From Turritopsis dohrnii (lineage: Eukaryota; Cnidaria; Hydrozoa; Anthoathecata; Oceaniidae): DNA of 64,000 nt. Below the pieces are notes generated by a model that made no database searches, was not told the DNA's origin, and saw nothing but the letters and a program-made list of their open reading frames with translations. Positions 1 to 11,419 of this stretch are shown here, piece by piece (position 1 is the stretch's first letter; each line of letters starts with the position of its first letter). The position numbers were made by a program, and so were the translations under genes. The stretch covers positions 62,001 to 126,000 of the forward strand of contig BQMF02000178.1 in NCBI GenBank assembly GCA_027922465.2, in the 5' to 3' direction.

Positions 1-2508
1 CGCCCCCTTCATTTTCATGTTAACAATCCTTTCTAAAATATCTTGTATGAATTGATATGATTTAGGCTCCTTAACTTCTTTTGGCACCCACTCCTTGGTT
101 CTCTTATTAAATTGGAATTTCCACTTCATTTCCCCTATATCTCCTCCACCTTCACGTTTCTTCTGGATTACTGCCTGGTTGCAGTGAACATTGGCATTGT
201 GATCAATTACTGCAAGCTTCACCCTCACATCCATAACATGTAAATCGAATTCTTGTGACTTTGGTGCGTACATATTTATAAGGGAGTGGAAAACCTCTAC
301 ACTCCCGGTATGAAATGGTTGCGCCAAATGAGGCATGTCAGCAATAATGGTTTTGTCCAAAATGACATTTTCTAATGCATTGTAAGCAGCGGAGTGTTTC
401 ATTATCCACTTCTTTCGTTGCGCTTGAGCTTTGCTATACTTCTTATGTACACAGTATGGGTACTTTGGGTGAACCTTTTTGAATTTGTGACTATTGGTTA
501 CATGAAATAATAAAGATTTCCACATGTCGAGGAGCTTTTCTGGGTCACCATCACAGTTATCTGCGCAAAAAAACAAATGATTCCCAATGGTTTTAATCCA
601 TTCGCCTAATATACTACACCCCTTGCGCTGAGATAATGGCCAAAGTTTACTGGTAATGTTTTTTACAAAGTGCCATGGATCAAATTTATGCACTAAATTC
701 GGACGATTAACCCGAATCCATTTTGCGATTTGCTTATTGCGATCAGTAGCTACTGTGTCAACTGGATAGCCCTCACGAGCTAATTCATCAAGGCAAGCTA
801 CGAACCCCTTCAACTCCAGTGGAGCGGACCCTCTACCTTTCACTGTCTGTGTTGTTGAAGTCATTACAATTTTTCCAGTACTGGGTGCTTTGCAGGTATA
901 CGTACAGTATTTCACACATTTTCCAGGAGAATCGAAACGACCATCACACAACCACACTTTATCCATGCTTCTTGATTCTTGCCTAGCCTCTTTAACACTG
1001 CGTTGAAAATGTTCATTGATAGTAGGTAGTAAAAGTGATCGCTGTATTTTGTAATAGGTGTTTTGGTTGATAAAATGGAGACCGCTAAACTCTGCTGGTT
1101 TTCGGAAGCTTTCAAACGTTCCACCTTGATAATTAATAATAAAAAAAACAAGATTAATAATCGCCACAATGAACTGGAGAATTTTCTTAGTTTGACACAA
1201 AATATGTTTGTTATTTGTTTTCTGAATGAAACTCAGTTTAGGCGTTGTATAGTTTTGTATTGAACTCACCAGAAAGAAATATCGCTGCGGAGAACAGAAG
1301 GTTGAACATGGGCAACTTTCCCAAGCAAGGTTGACTAGACCATGAAAAGCCTTGACCATCTGCGCAATACGGCCTTATTAAAATCATTGTGCCTTGATAA
1401 GATTTCTTTGTTGTGATGCAAGGATGGCCACATTTCTTACATTTGATGCCGCAAATTGCTAATAATGAATCAATTGCACTCTCAAATACAACGAATTTTC
1501 TCTCGGAATTTGTAGATAATCCAGACGCGTCCGTGATATCGTCTTCATACTGACTATCTGAGACGTCCGAACCAGGTTGATAATCAGAGTCTTTTTTACA
1601 GTCAAATGACATTTCAAGAGATGTGTTTAAAGACGACTGCTGAAATAAAGAATTTTCTTTATCTTTCTTTGGAGTAGAAGTTAAACATTGATCCATGACT
1701 ACAGCAACATTATTAACAGGAATGGAGAAGGTTTCTGGAGCTTGAGCAGACAACTCATTCGTAAATAAGGGATCTGTTTGTGTTGAGACGTCCACAAAAG
1801 ATATTGTTGCTAGTGGCAGTGGATTTTGAACTTCAGAACGCTAATAATGATAACAAAAAAAATGCATTGTTAATCAAACGATTTATAACAATATAATTAG
1901 TGACCTGAAGGAACGAACCTTTCTTTTTTTATTATTTCTGACTCCTTTGCTTGGACGGTTGTTTTCATTGATCTCCAGAGGCAATGATTCACTGATATTT
2001 TTGCTTGATAGTAATGACGAAAGTTCCTAAAAATAAGTTCAATGTCTCGATACTCTTTCATAAAAATGTTTCTACTTTTTATTTTTTTCAAGAGTCATCA
2101 CTGGGAGATATTATAGTGTGTTTGCCTTACATTATTTGCTTCCATCTTCTTTATGCGTTTAGAAGAACTAAGTCTTGTTGTTACAGTAGTGCCATCCATG
2201 TTAATCTGATCAAATGTTTTAGAGAAGATAGTTGGTACAGCTCCAGGAACCAGTTTTTTCCTTGGTTTTAAACCTAGAAGTTCCGCTTTTAGGTCGCGTT
2301 GGAAGCATTCTGGATGGAAGTGGTCTTCACAAACTCGTTTGTCGCCAGTAAATGTGAACGAGTCTACAGTGTAACCAGTGCCGATGTTATGAAGCCATCT
2401 AGCTGCACGTATTTTTTCTTCTTCGCTATTTGGCTTTGGTACAATATAAAGGCCTTTTCTATCCTTCCCTGATGCATTTGCACACCCATACGCAATACAG
2501 GTCGGCAT
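1..2508 (-). CDS. THAP-domain DDE transposase, four exons, 3' end outside window
   Basis: Likely transposase of a THAP-type DNA transposon (Kolobok-like, tentative). I infer exons 2508-2131, 2026-1919, 1840-1270 and 1124-1; all junctions are GT/AG and phases agree (0, 0, 1), giving more than 720 residues without a stop. The start MPTC is the usual THAP start. Exon 1 holds the THAP zinc finger (C-x4-C, later CEDHF) with a conserved W. Exon 3 ends in a Cys-rich patch (KCKKCGHPC). Exon 4 holds the probable catalytic core: DGRFDSPG, then VATDRN, then HKFDPWH, and an acidic residue in GSVEVFHS; these look like a D/D/E set. The exon 2 donor (GTTCGT) is the weakest site. The gene appears intact, unlike most elements in the window. 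Family name is an inference; THAP transposase is well supported. Confidence 0.78.
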
Positions 2509-2930
2509 GTCTATTAGAATACAAAGACACGATGGAGAGCGACCTTTATACTTTTTTCTCATTAATTATTCATAACTACAATCATACTAATCATAAAAAG
2601 AAAATTTATTTACCGAAGGAGAAAAAAAAAATAAACTTGTGCGAACTTAGCTACAAAAGTTATTTTATTAATTTCATCTTGCTGAAATTTAAGTAGAGTT
2701 AATTAAGAGTTAAACCACTAAAGTGATTTTTTAAAATATCTTTTAATTTCTTTATACCAATCAATATGCAATGTGAGAATACACGGAATCGTTGTGCACA
2801 ACACCATCAGCAGAAAAACACTCAGAAAGTAACAAAAAACTTGGAAGAAAAAAACTTTACCAGTGACTTTGTGATATTAAAAGCCAACAGTTTCAAAAAA
2901 AAAAAATTTTGACCTCCGTTCTCCTTTAAA
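2509..2930. other. Upstream flank of the THAP transposase, AT-rich
   Basis: AT-rich, with runs of A (about 2622-2634 and 2895-2908). It should contain the promoter and left end of the THAP transposon, but I could not place the terminal repeat because the other end lies outside the window. No gene seen. Confidence 0.4.
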
Positions 2931-5128
2931 ATAGACAAATTCCATGATGATGTTTACTGTTTTGATGTCTCATTAATTTAGACATTTGAAATTATCAAAG
3001 CCACTTTTTTCTGCACACACTATCACTACTACATTCTCTCCTCAGCATGAAGCTATATACGAAACATAAGCTTGCAATATAGAATTCAAAATGGGTAAAT
3101 CTCTAAATGGATAAAATTTTGTGGAGCAACAAATGGTGTCACTGAACACTAAGAAGCGACTAAACAAAAACATCATCATACATTAAATTTTAGCATCATC
3201 TCATTGGACTTTTATGTCTTGTTATGTTATGTGTTGTGTGTGGTAATAAAAACAGTTAAGTGGATCAAAATACAACATCAAGTTGCATAAACATTGCTTA
3301 AAGATAGTAGTAAAAGGAATGGAGAAGAAATAACAGTTTTTTCTTTTTCCTACATCCTCTCTCTCAAGTCTCCTCAGATACACAGTTTGTGAGCATAGAT
3401 GCACAACGTTCAGAAGCTTTGATCTGAATTTAAATTTTCAAAAGAATTAACCGTATTTAACTTACCATGTTATCGTAAAGGATAGGAGGTATATTCCCAG
3501 TTTCCCAATTTGAATTTCATAAACAAACCTCAAAGCTTTCAGAGCAGCATTCCCGGGGGAAAATGTCTACTTGACTCTAAATGCAACCACTTTGGCCTGC
3601 CTGCTACCATATAGATCGACAATTTTGCCCTAAAGCTATACACTGAACACTTTTGGACTTGATCAATCATATAAATATCTACATCTCAATTTGCGAAATT
3701 AAAGGTAAGTGAGAAAATTTTGATTTTTGGTATGCACTGTAAGTAATTTCAACGATTGATGGCAGCCGAACGCATCTCTCTGTTAGTATTTTGATGACAA
3801 TATTTGATCTTGCCAAATGAGCTCTGTTCCGCTAAAAAGCTACACTCCGCAATAAAAATGCAAAGAAAGATAATCATGCTATGACATGGTTTAAATAAAA
3901 AACAAAACAAAAAGCAAAAAGAAAATTCATGTAGGTACCTATTTATCCTAAAAAATAATTAATCAAAAACACAAATTCAATGACAGAATTTGTAAAGCTT
4001 TAGATTGGAAAGTCTATAAAAGCAACCATTACTGTGAGTGAAAACATTAAAATAATAAAAATAATTGAAACAATGAAATGTCCTACCACAAAGCTATAAT
4101 TTAATACCGAAAAGATAAAAAGTAACAGATAAAAACATAATGCAAAACTTACATACTCAGGCATAGTATGTAAACAATTACCAAACACAAAATAATGTGT
4201 AATCATGACAAAATATAAGAATTCATCCAGCAATGTAATGCTTCTTTTGTTATATAGCACAGTCATATCACATATTGTACAGCAAAATTAATGAATTTCT
4301 GAAATATAATCCATTCCTCTCTTAACTAACCCTTGCAACATCATAATTTAACCATGTGCTTCATTTCTTTAATGGTTTATATACACTTTCTTTTCTGACC
4401 TAAAAGAAAAAGGTTTCAGTGAAGAACAGCTGCTACAATCCACACTGCAACAAAAGCAAAACACATAAATGACAGACAGGCATAGAGACAAATAACCAAA
4501 CATCGTCACTACACTTTCTTCTGTATAGCAATATTTGATAACTAAAAGGTAAACAAACATTTAAATACATACATAACTTATTTACGCATCTTTAATCAAT
4601 GATTAATCTAAAAAAAAACAATAAAAGTTTTATAATAATACTTTCGTACAGACCTGTTCGTTCGTTCTGCACAGCCAACTTTTAAAAACTTCACTGCACT
4701 TCTTCTGTATTCTCACTATGCTTTTACATTGTAAACAAAGAACTAATCACTTACACATGTTCTTTTATTAATCTAAAATACAATAACAAAAGTTTAACAA
4801 TAAACAATTTCATAAGTAGCACATATACAAACCTGTGTTTCTTCGTGAAAACAACTGCGATAATGATAATCAGTTATTAACGAACTTATTTTTTGGAAAT
4901 CGTCAACCAATCAAATTGGCGAAAAAATAATTTCTTTCGTTTTGATTGGTTTAAAAAGTTAGACGTCACACTTAGATTACGCAACATTAAAAAAAGTGTC
5001 TGTCGCCTCTGCGTGGTTTTACGACGAAAAGGGAAAAAATAAGAAAGTTTTGACCGTGAAAGAAAAACCAAATATATCACTCTCTAAAATAAAAGTGTGA
5101 CACACAATTGCGAATTAGTATAATAAGA
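2931..5128 (-). mobile_element. Non-coding Helitron-like element B (3' end not fixed)
   Basis: On the minus strand the element starts with TC at 5128, directly after the CTAG of the neighbouring element, and then shows the family 5' block (TTATTATACTAATTCGC and, about 30 bases on, TTTTAGAGAGTGATATATTT). The part from about 3860 down to 2931 reappears in opposite orientation at about 7320-8290, and the internal AT-rich part (about 3860-5120) resembles 41.9-43.9 kb. It contains only short chance reading frames. The 3' end on the minus strand, near 2931, is where similarity to the second copy fades; no clear CTRR end was found. Assignment rests on the end structure of the linked copies. Confidence 0.5.
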
Positions 5129-5800
5129 CTAGTATCTCGCATAAAGGTCTTTTAATTTCGAAAAGGATCTGCAGAAATACGACGCGTTCCCGTGTGTGTA
5201 CCCCATGACAAAAATTTTAATTGCGGAATTGGAAATGGAAAGTGTGTACTGATGTAACTCGCGTAAAAGTTTTTTACGGCTTTAATTTCGAAAAAGTTGT
5301 CACGAAAATAGCTGACGAAAAATTAAATTACCAAAAAAGAGACAAAAGGAGACCGTGCCCATGTTGTAGAGCTCGAAAAAACTGATCAAAAAAGTGTATG
5401 GGATCGTTTCGCTACGATCAACCATTGCAGAGGTATCGTCGATCAAAGGTTTTGATGACGTCATAACCGCAGTACCAAATTAAATTTAGGCCCAAATGTT
5501 GCGTGACCCCATTACCTGTATCGTGGACCCCAAAAAACGTCAGTTATCCCTATTGGTTCTCGAGATAGTTCCCCAAAAACGTCGCGTTCAATTGGGGATG
5601 CAATGCAGTAGTTCCCCGTGATCATAAAAACATCTGACGTCAAATGCCCCGTCTTATTATACTAGTCGTGAATGTGTCTTGCGTGGGCAAACTGCTGCTA
5701 TATGACCACGATTAAGAAGATTTTGACCATTAAAAAAGCAAAAACACAACACTCTCTAAGTTAAATGTGTTGCACACGCACGCAGATTAGTATAAGTAGA
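5129..5800 (-). mobile_element. Non-coding Helitron-like element A, 672 bp
   Basis: Read on the minus strand it begins TC at 5800 and ends GATACTAG at 5129. It is flanked on both sides by other elements of the same type with no duplicated target bases. The interior (about 5380-5650) is an inverted copy of the interior of the element at 44397-44963. The pre-terminal hairpin is weak in this copy. No coding capacity. Confidence 0.6.
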
Positions 5801-7262
5801 CTAGACGCCAAGGCGGCGTCGCTCGCCACCCATGGTCAGCTTGGGTTGTGTATCATATGGCTCAGAATGTATTTATACGCAGAAGAGAGGTAACTTTAAT
5901 GTAAAAAAATCGCAATATATAACACAGAACTGTTTACCCAGACATACAAAACCAAACATTGAATTAACATTACAAAATGTTAATTCAAAACAAATTGATA
6001 CCTTCCAGCTTTTTCTTTCGTGCCAAAGTTACTGGACCGCAATCATTAATGAATTTTTGAAATGATATATAGTCTGCTCTTCCCAAAACCATCACCATCA
6101 TGATTAAAACCATGAGTTTCATTTCTTTATGCTTTTTTTATTATTTCCTAAAAGAATATAATAATATTTCAATCGTAATACCAAAAACCTAATCATGCTA
6201 TAACAATATTGAAATAAATAACAAAACAAAAAGAAAAAAAAGGAAATTTAAGTACGCATTTATCCTAAAAATAATAACTAAAAACACAAATATAAACTTA
6301 AGAAAAATACATCCAATAACGCTTCTTTTTTGTAGCACAGTTTCATTGTACAGTAATAACTAATGAACTTCTTAAATACGTAATATACGTAATTTCTTCT
6401 CTTAACTAACCCTCTCAACATCATAATTTAACCCATGTGCTTCTTTTTTTTTAACAGAAAAAAGAAAAACAAAACAAACTGAAAGAAACTTTGAGAACAC
6501 ATTAATGTAAAAAATATATAAATTAAAAACACAAATGTAATATGACAGAAAATTTTTAACAAATATAAATGGAAACATTCACATCTGTAGAACCATTTTC
6601 AATTTCAGCTCAAATCTCCTCCTAATTCGAAACACAGCAATAAACATCGATTTTATTCTTTATTTATCCAGCATACTGATTTTCTTCTAACTAAATAGAC
6701 TAAACTTTGGTTCACTTTCCAGCACACTTTACTTTGCTGTGTAAAAGCATATACTTAAAACACTTTTTTCTGAAATTCTGGTACCATTTTTATACACTGA
6801 AAGACATAGAACTGCTTTCTTTGTTTGGCAAAACTTTCTCTATTTTCCAGAAGATTTTCTACTGCAAACACATACTAAAATATCCTTTCTCCTACTCTCA
6901 TTAATATTCCTTCGTTTATACACTTAAACACAAAAACACTGGCTTCTTTTTAGTTCCCCAGCACTGTTTTTATGTTGAATGTGTGATGTAAATCTTCCGT
7001 TAATAATAAGCCTTTTATATACCTAAAATACGTAAATAAACCCACCAAAATGCCCATCAAAAGTTCGTCGTGAATAAAAATGGCAAGTAATAAAATAAAC
7101 ATCAACTTTTCTGCAGCCATTTTTAAACAACTTTCACTGCACTTTGCAATAACTCACTTCAGCATGTTCTACAATACAATACATTGTAAATTTTAAAAAA
7201 ACACAACACTCACTAAGTTAAATGTGTTGCACACGCACGTGGATTAGTATAGCGCGATAAGA
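5801..7262 (-). mobile_element. Non-coding Helitron-like element C, about 1.46 kb
   Basis: Minus strand: starts TC at 7262, after an A, and ends at the CTAG 5801-5804. Seven bases before the CTAG is a stem-loop, GGTGGCG-AGCGA-CGCCGCC (one G-T pair), the structure expected at a Helitron 3' end. The same hairpin occurs at about 32945-32970 and 44250-44275, and decayed at about 58650-58680. The interior is AT-rich and related to 3.9-4.6 kb and 43.4-43.9 kb. No gene. Confidence 0.65.
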
Positions 7263-8290
7263 TAGCAAGTGTGTGACACAAATTATTTATTTTGGAGAGT
7301 GATAAATTTTGTTGAATTTTTGCGGAGTGTAGTTTTTTGCGGAACGGAGCTGGTTTGGCAAGATCAAATATTGTCATCAAACACTAACAGAGAGATGCAT
7401 TTCGACTGCCGTAACTGGATGCAACCTCCTACAGGGTCATAGAAAAAGTGTGATTTGGCTCACTTACCTTGGATTTTCGGAAATTTTGAGGTAGGTGATA
7501 ATTTGGATGATCAAGCTCACAAGTGTTCAGGGTATAGCGTTTAGGCAAAATTGTCGATCTGTACGGTGGCGGTCAAAACAAAGTGGTTGCTTTTTGAGTT
7601 AAGTAGACATTTTCCCCCGAGAAATTTCCGAATGCTCCGAGGTTTGTTATGAACTTCCAACTGGGAAACCAGGAATACCTCTTATCCTTTACGATAATAT
7701 TGTAAGCTAATGAGAATATTGCTTGTTGATACTTTTGAAAATTTAAATCAAAGCTTCTGAAAGTGCATCTATGGATTCTCACAAGCTGTGTATCTGTGAG
7801 GAATAAAAGATAAAGCTGTTATTTCTTCTCCATATTTATATGCTAATATCTTTAAGCCCTGTTTATTCAACTACTTCGTGTTGTATTTTGATCCACCTAA
7901 CTGTTTTTATTTCCACACACAACACAAAACAAGACATAAAAGTCCAATGATGATGATAAAATCTAATGTAAATGTTTATGTTTATGAGGTGTGTTGCAGC
8001 AGACACACACCAATATGCCCCATAAAGTTTTGTTCATAATATAGGTCCTTCTAGAGATTTATATATCCTTTTGAATTCTTAATTGCAAGCTTATTATTGT
8101 TCACGGGAAATGATTTGCATGTTTCGTATATGATAAACTTTATGCTGACGACAGGTTAGGGAGAATATGGTGTGTGTGCAGAAAAAAATGGCTTTGATAT
8201 TTTCTATGTCTAAATCACTGAGACATCAAAACAGTATACAGTACATCACCATTCATGAAATTTGTCTATTTAAAAGAGTACAATCGTAGT
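7263..8290 (+). mobile_element. Helitron-like element D, family relative of B
   Basis: Begins near the A element's divergent 5' block (GGAGAGTGATAAATTTTG at about 7294) and then runs parallel, in inverted orientation, to 3860-2931 (for example GGCAAGATCAAATATTGTC at about 7358). It lacks the 1.2 kb internal region of element B. A third relative of this segment lies at about 33740-34055. Ends are not resolved. No gene. Confidence 0.45.
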
Positions 8291-8819
8291 CACATTTTAT
8301 GATCAAATTGGACTGCTTAACAACAACAAATGTAAACAACATATAATATTTTATCCATAATATTCTCTGCTTTGGAATTCAATTAGTCAACTCCATTGTA
8401 GCATTTAATACATGTGTCTGGGTGAAATTTTATAAATTCTAGAGAAATAACTGAAGTTGAAATAGCTACAGCTTACAAATTCTTTAATTGGATAAGATAA
8501 TTAAAAGAAAACAACAATGAAGAGCAAAAGAAACAAATCAGTTAATTTGTTTTTGTGTAATTGTTATTACTTTACATAATGCTACTTGAATTATTTCTAA
8601 AATTACAGTTACGTAATTAATATATGTAACTGTATATAATTATAATTACATAAAATACATATAATTATGTTAAATAAATAAACAGATGTCCTGTGCGTAT
8701 GTCGTGTTGTGAATTATGTATACACAAGCGAACGAAATAAAACACATAATTATGTTAAATAATTTTGTTAAATATATAATGATTTTGCTTAGTATCGTGA
8801 ATGGGAATTTATGCTCTTA
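8291..8819. other. AT-rich spacer
   Basis: Very AT-rich sequence with short overlapping TAATTA/ATATAATTA motifs around 8590-8770. Nothing coding or structured enough to name. Confidence 0.5.
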
Positions 8820-11350
8820 ATAATTTGTCTGTTGGTTTTACTATTTCAGGTGTATAAGGCATTATCAAGAGTAATTGATATCAAATTATGAATCACTATA
8901 GTCGTGGAATATCTGGTATACTTGAAACAATGGATGTCTGTTATGTATTTCTTGTTGGTTTTACTTCCTAGTGTTTCTTTATGCATTTGAAAAACCTATT
9001 TTTTTATAACAGATCATTTTTATTTTATGCTCTTTTTGCCACTATGAGTGTCAGAATTTTTTTGACTCTGTACTTATGCATAAAAGAACTGGAAATTATT
9101 GATTCATAAAGCATTTTGTTTTCCTTCTCTTTTCTATCTCCATCCCACATTCACAAAATCAAATCCTTGAATGCACGTTATCAGACTATCAAACCTGACC
9201 TTGTTTTGATTTTTTATATTGTGACATTACTTGATATTAATTTCTTCATAACAGAAATTTGCTATGGGCCAATTTCTGATCATCAAATTACCACATCAAA
9301 ACGAGGCAAGGGAGCACAGTTTGGTATTTGGACATTTGAAGTAATAAGGTCTAATTGCAATATAACTAAAGTACATTACATTGATAGGATACATTTCAAG
9401 AAAACTAAAAAAAATTACATATATTCTTTCAGTGGTGCTATTTCGTTTTCGCACTTCCCACTTTCCGTCCAGGATGTTGTAGGTTCAGGATTAAGGGTTA
9501 GGATTGGGGTTATTTTTTATCTCCATGATGAAGAGCCAATAGTAAAAAAATATGGCAGCTACATTTAGGGTGAAAAGGAAATTATTATTCAATTTGAATC
9601 GCAATATAACTAAAATGTATATTACATTGATAGGATACATTGCATTAGTTTCAAGAAAACTAACAAAAATTACAGATATTCTTTCAGTTATGGATGCGTA
9701 TTCAACATGCATTCAACTCGCTCGTCGGAAGTTGTTGAATGAATATCCGGCTTTCACGCATTCCATATTTTCGCTGGCGAACGGGTGATTCCACGCACCC
9801 ACTCCACAAACCTTATATATTGATACGGTCAAAATCTTCTTAATCGTAGTCATACTTTTCGTTAGGCCATGCGGTTTTTGGATTTCTGCGAAAGCAAGAA
9901 ATACATTAAAACCGGCTCTGTTTTTCTTTTTCTTCTTTTTCTTACTGTCCAAACCTAGCGATTTTTTTATCTCGAAATTTATTGGTTCATACAACTGCCG
10001 TCTCAATGTTCATTGGTGCATAAAGCGCCACTATTACGAAAGGGTGCTAATTAACTTTCATAGCGTTAGTTTATTGGCTTGAATTTCCGCCATGTGATCA
10101 TCCGGGTATTTTTCGACTTTACATTTGCACGCCGTTCGCATAATGGTATACTATCAGCGTGACCGAAGAAACCCACTTAACTTTCCAAAAGTTGATTGTT
10201 CAATGTGGAATAGATTTTAAAGAAGATTTACACTTCCAAAACCATGGTAGAAATTTTTAATTATCTTACAATGATTCTACTGTGTTCATTCTTTTCTAAA
10301 AACAAGTTCTCAATGTTTTATAAAAAACAGTGTGTGAAAAAGGAAAAAATTCTTTTGTTTTTTGGAAAATGTCTGGGATTCTTTTAAGCCTTTCTTAATA
10401 CAAAAGATCGTTTGTTTCATGTGTGGGCTGTAATGCTTTTTAAGCTCTGGATACGTACAGCTCAGCTCAGTTTCCTCTTCAGCTCCAACAACAAGGTCAA
10501 GGATGTCTGTCTACTCTTTGCCTGCATCATTCATTGATGTTTGATCTTTCTCTAGCTATATTTTAGCATTTACTTCTATAGTTCTTGGTTGTATTATCAA
10601 TGTCTAATTAGCAATGAGGACTTCTTATTTATGATAGCAAATGGGAAATTTACTATGACTGTCTGTAAATTTTTACTGTTTTCAGTTATGTTTGCTAATT
10701 TTTTTGGTAGGTTTGGATCACATATTTTCATAATCCAAATCTTTGTTTACTTTTTGTGTTTGGGAAGTCTTTTCATAATAAGGAAGATTGACCGTATATA
10801 TTGAAAGACTTATGTACGTAATCACTGTGATATCTGAAATCATCTTTATAAATTTAATGTTATTTTGTTCAAGTTTATTGACAGTTCATGTAAGTTTTTG
10901 TGTTAGTTATGCTTTCCTATAATGCCTTTGGGTGTATGCGTAATTGAAAATTTAATGTTTCTTAAGTTTCTGTATAAATCTTTATAATCTTTTCATAAAA
11001 TTTAGTTCGGTTAATGCATGTTTGTAAATTAAAAAGACGGTAATGACATATTGTTAATGAAACCGAAGCACAAATTTTATGTTTTCAGTTATGTATGTTG
11101 ATTTTGTATGTATATATCGATGTATTTTGCATGATCAAAATCTATGTTTTCCTTTTTGTGCTTGTGATTTAGGAATTCTTTTAGTAAGATTGACTAGACA
11201 TATTGAATTCATAAATTCATAACATTTAGATTGAATTACATGCATACTCATTGTCTTTCTGAATGGATCACTGTATCCTTAATATCATTACGTACCAACA
11301 AAATAAAGAACATTATGCCATTCAGATATAATCAAGTTTATTGGTGTTTA
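8820..11350 (+). repeat. Dispersed non-coding repeat (relatives at 45-46 kb and 60-62 kb)
   Basis: 8845-8935 resembles 45015-45110 (shared ACTTGAAACAATGGA). 9560-9790 resembles 45840-45990. 9880-9970 resembles 60090-60175 (shared CTGTCCAAACCTAGCG). 10420-10500 resembles 60460-60540 (shared GTGGGCTGTAATGCTTTTTA). The order is conserved, so this looks like one old repeat family present three times. Reading frames here are short and low-complexity; I do not call a gene. Confidence 0.6.
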
Positions 11351-11419
11351 TTGGTATGAAGTTTTGCATAGTGACAATTATGTTTTTCCAGATTTTTGGG
11401 GATCAGAAATTTAATAAAC

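Noticed and set aside
9116..9568. 150-codon open frame
   Set aside because: It lies in the dispersed repeat, and its relatives at 45 kb and 60 kb do not keep the frame; composition is like the surrounding AT-rich sequence.
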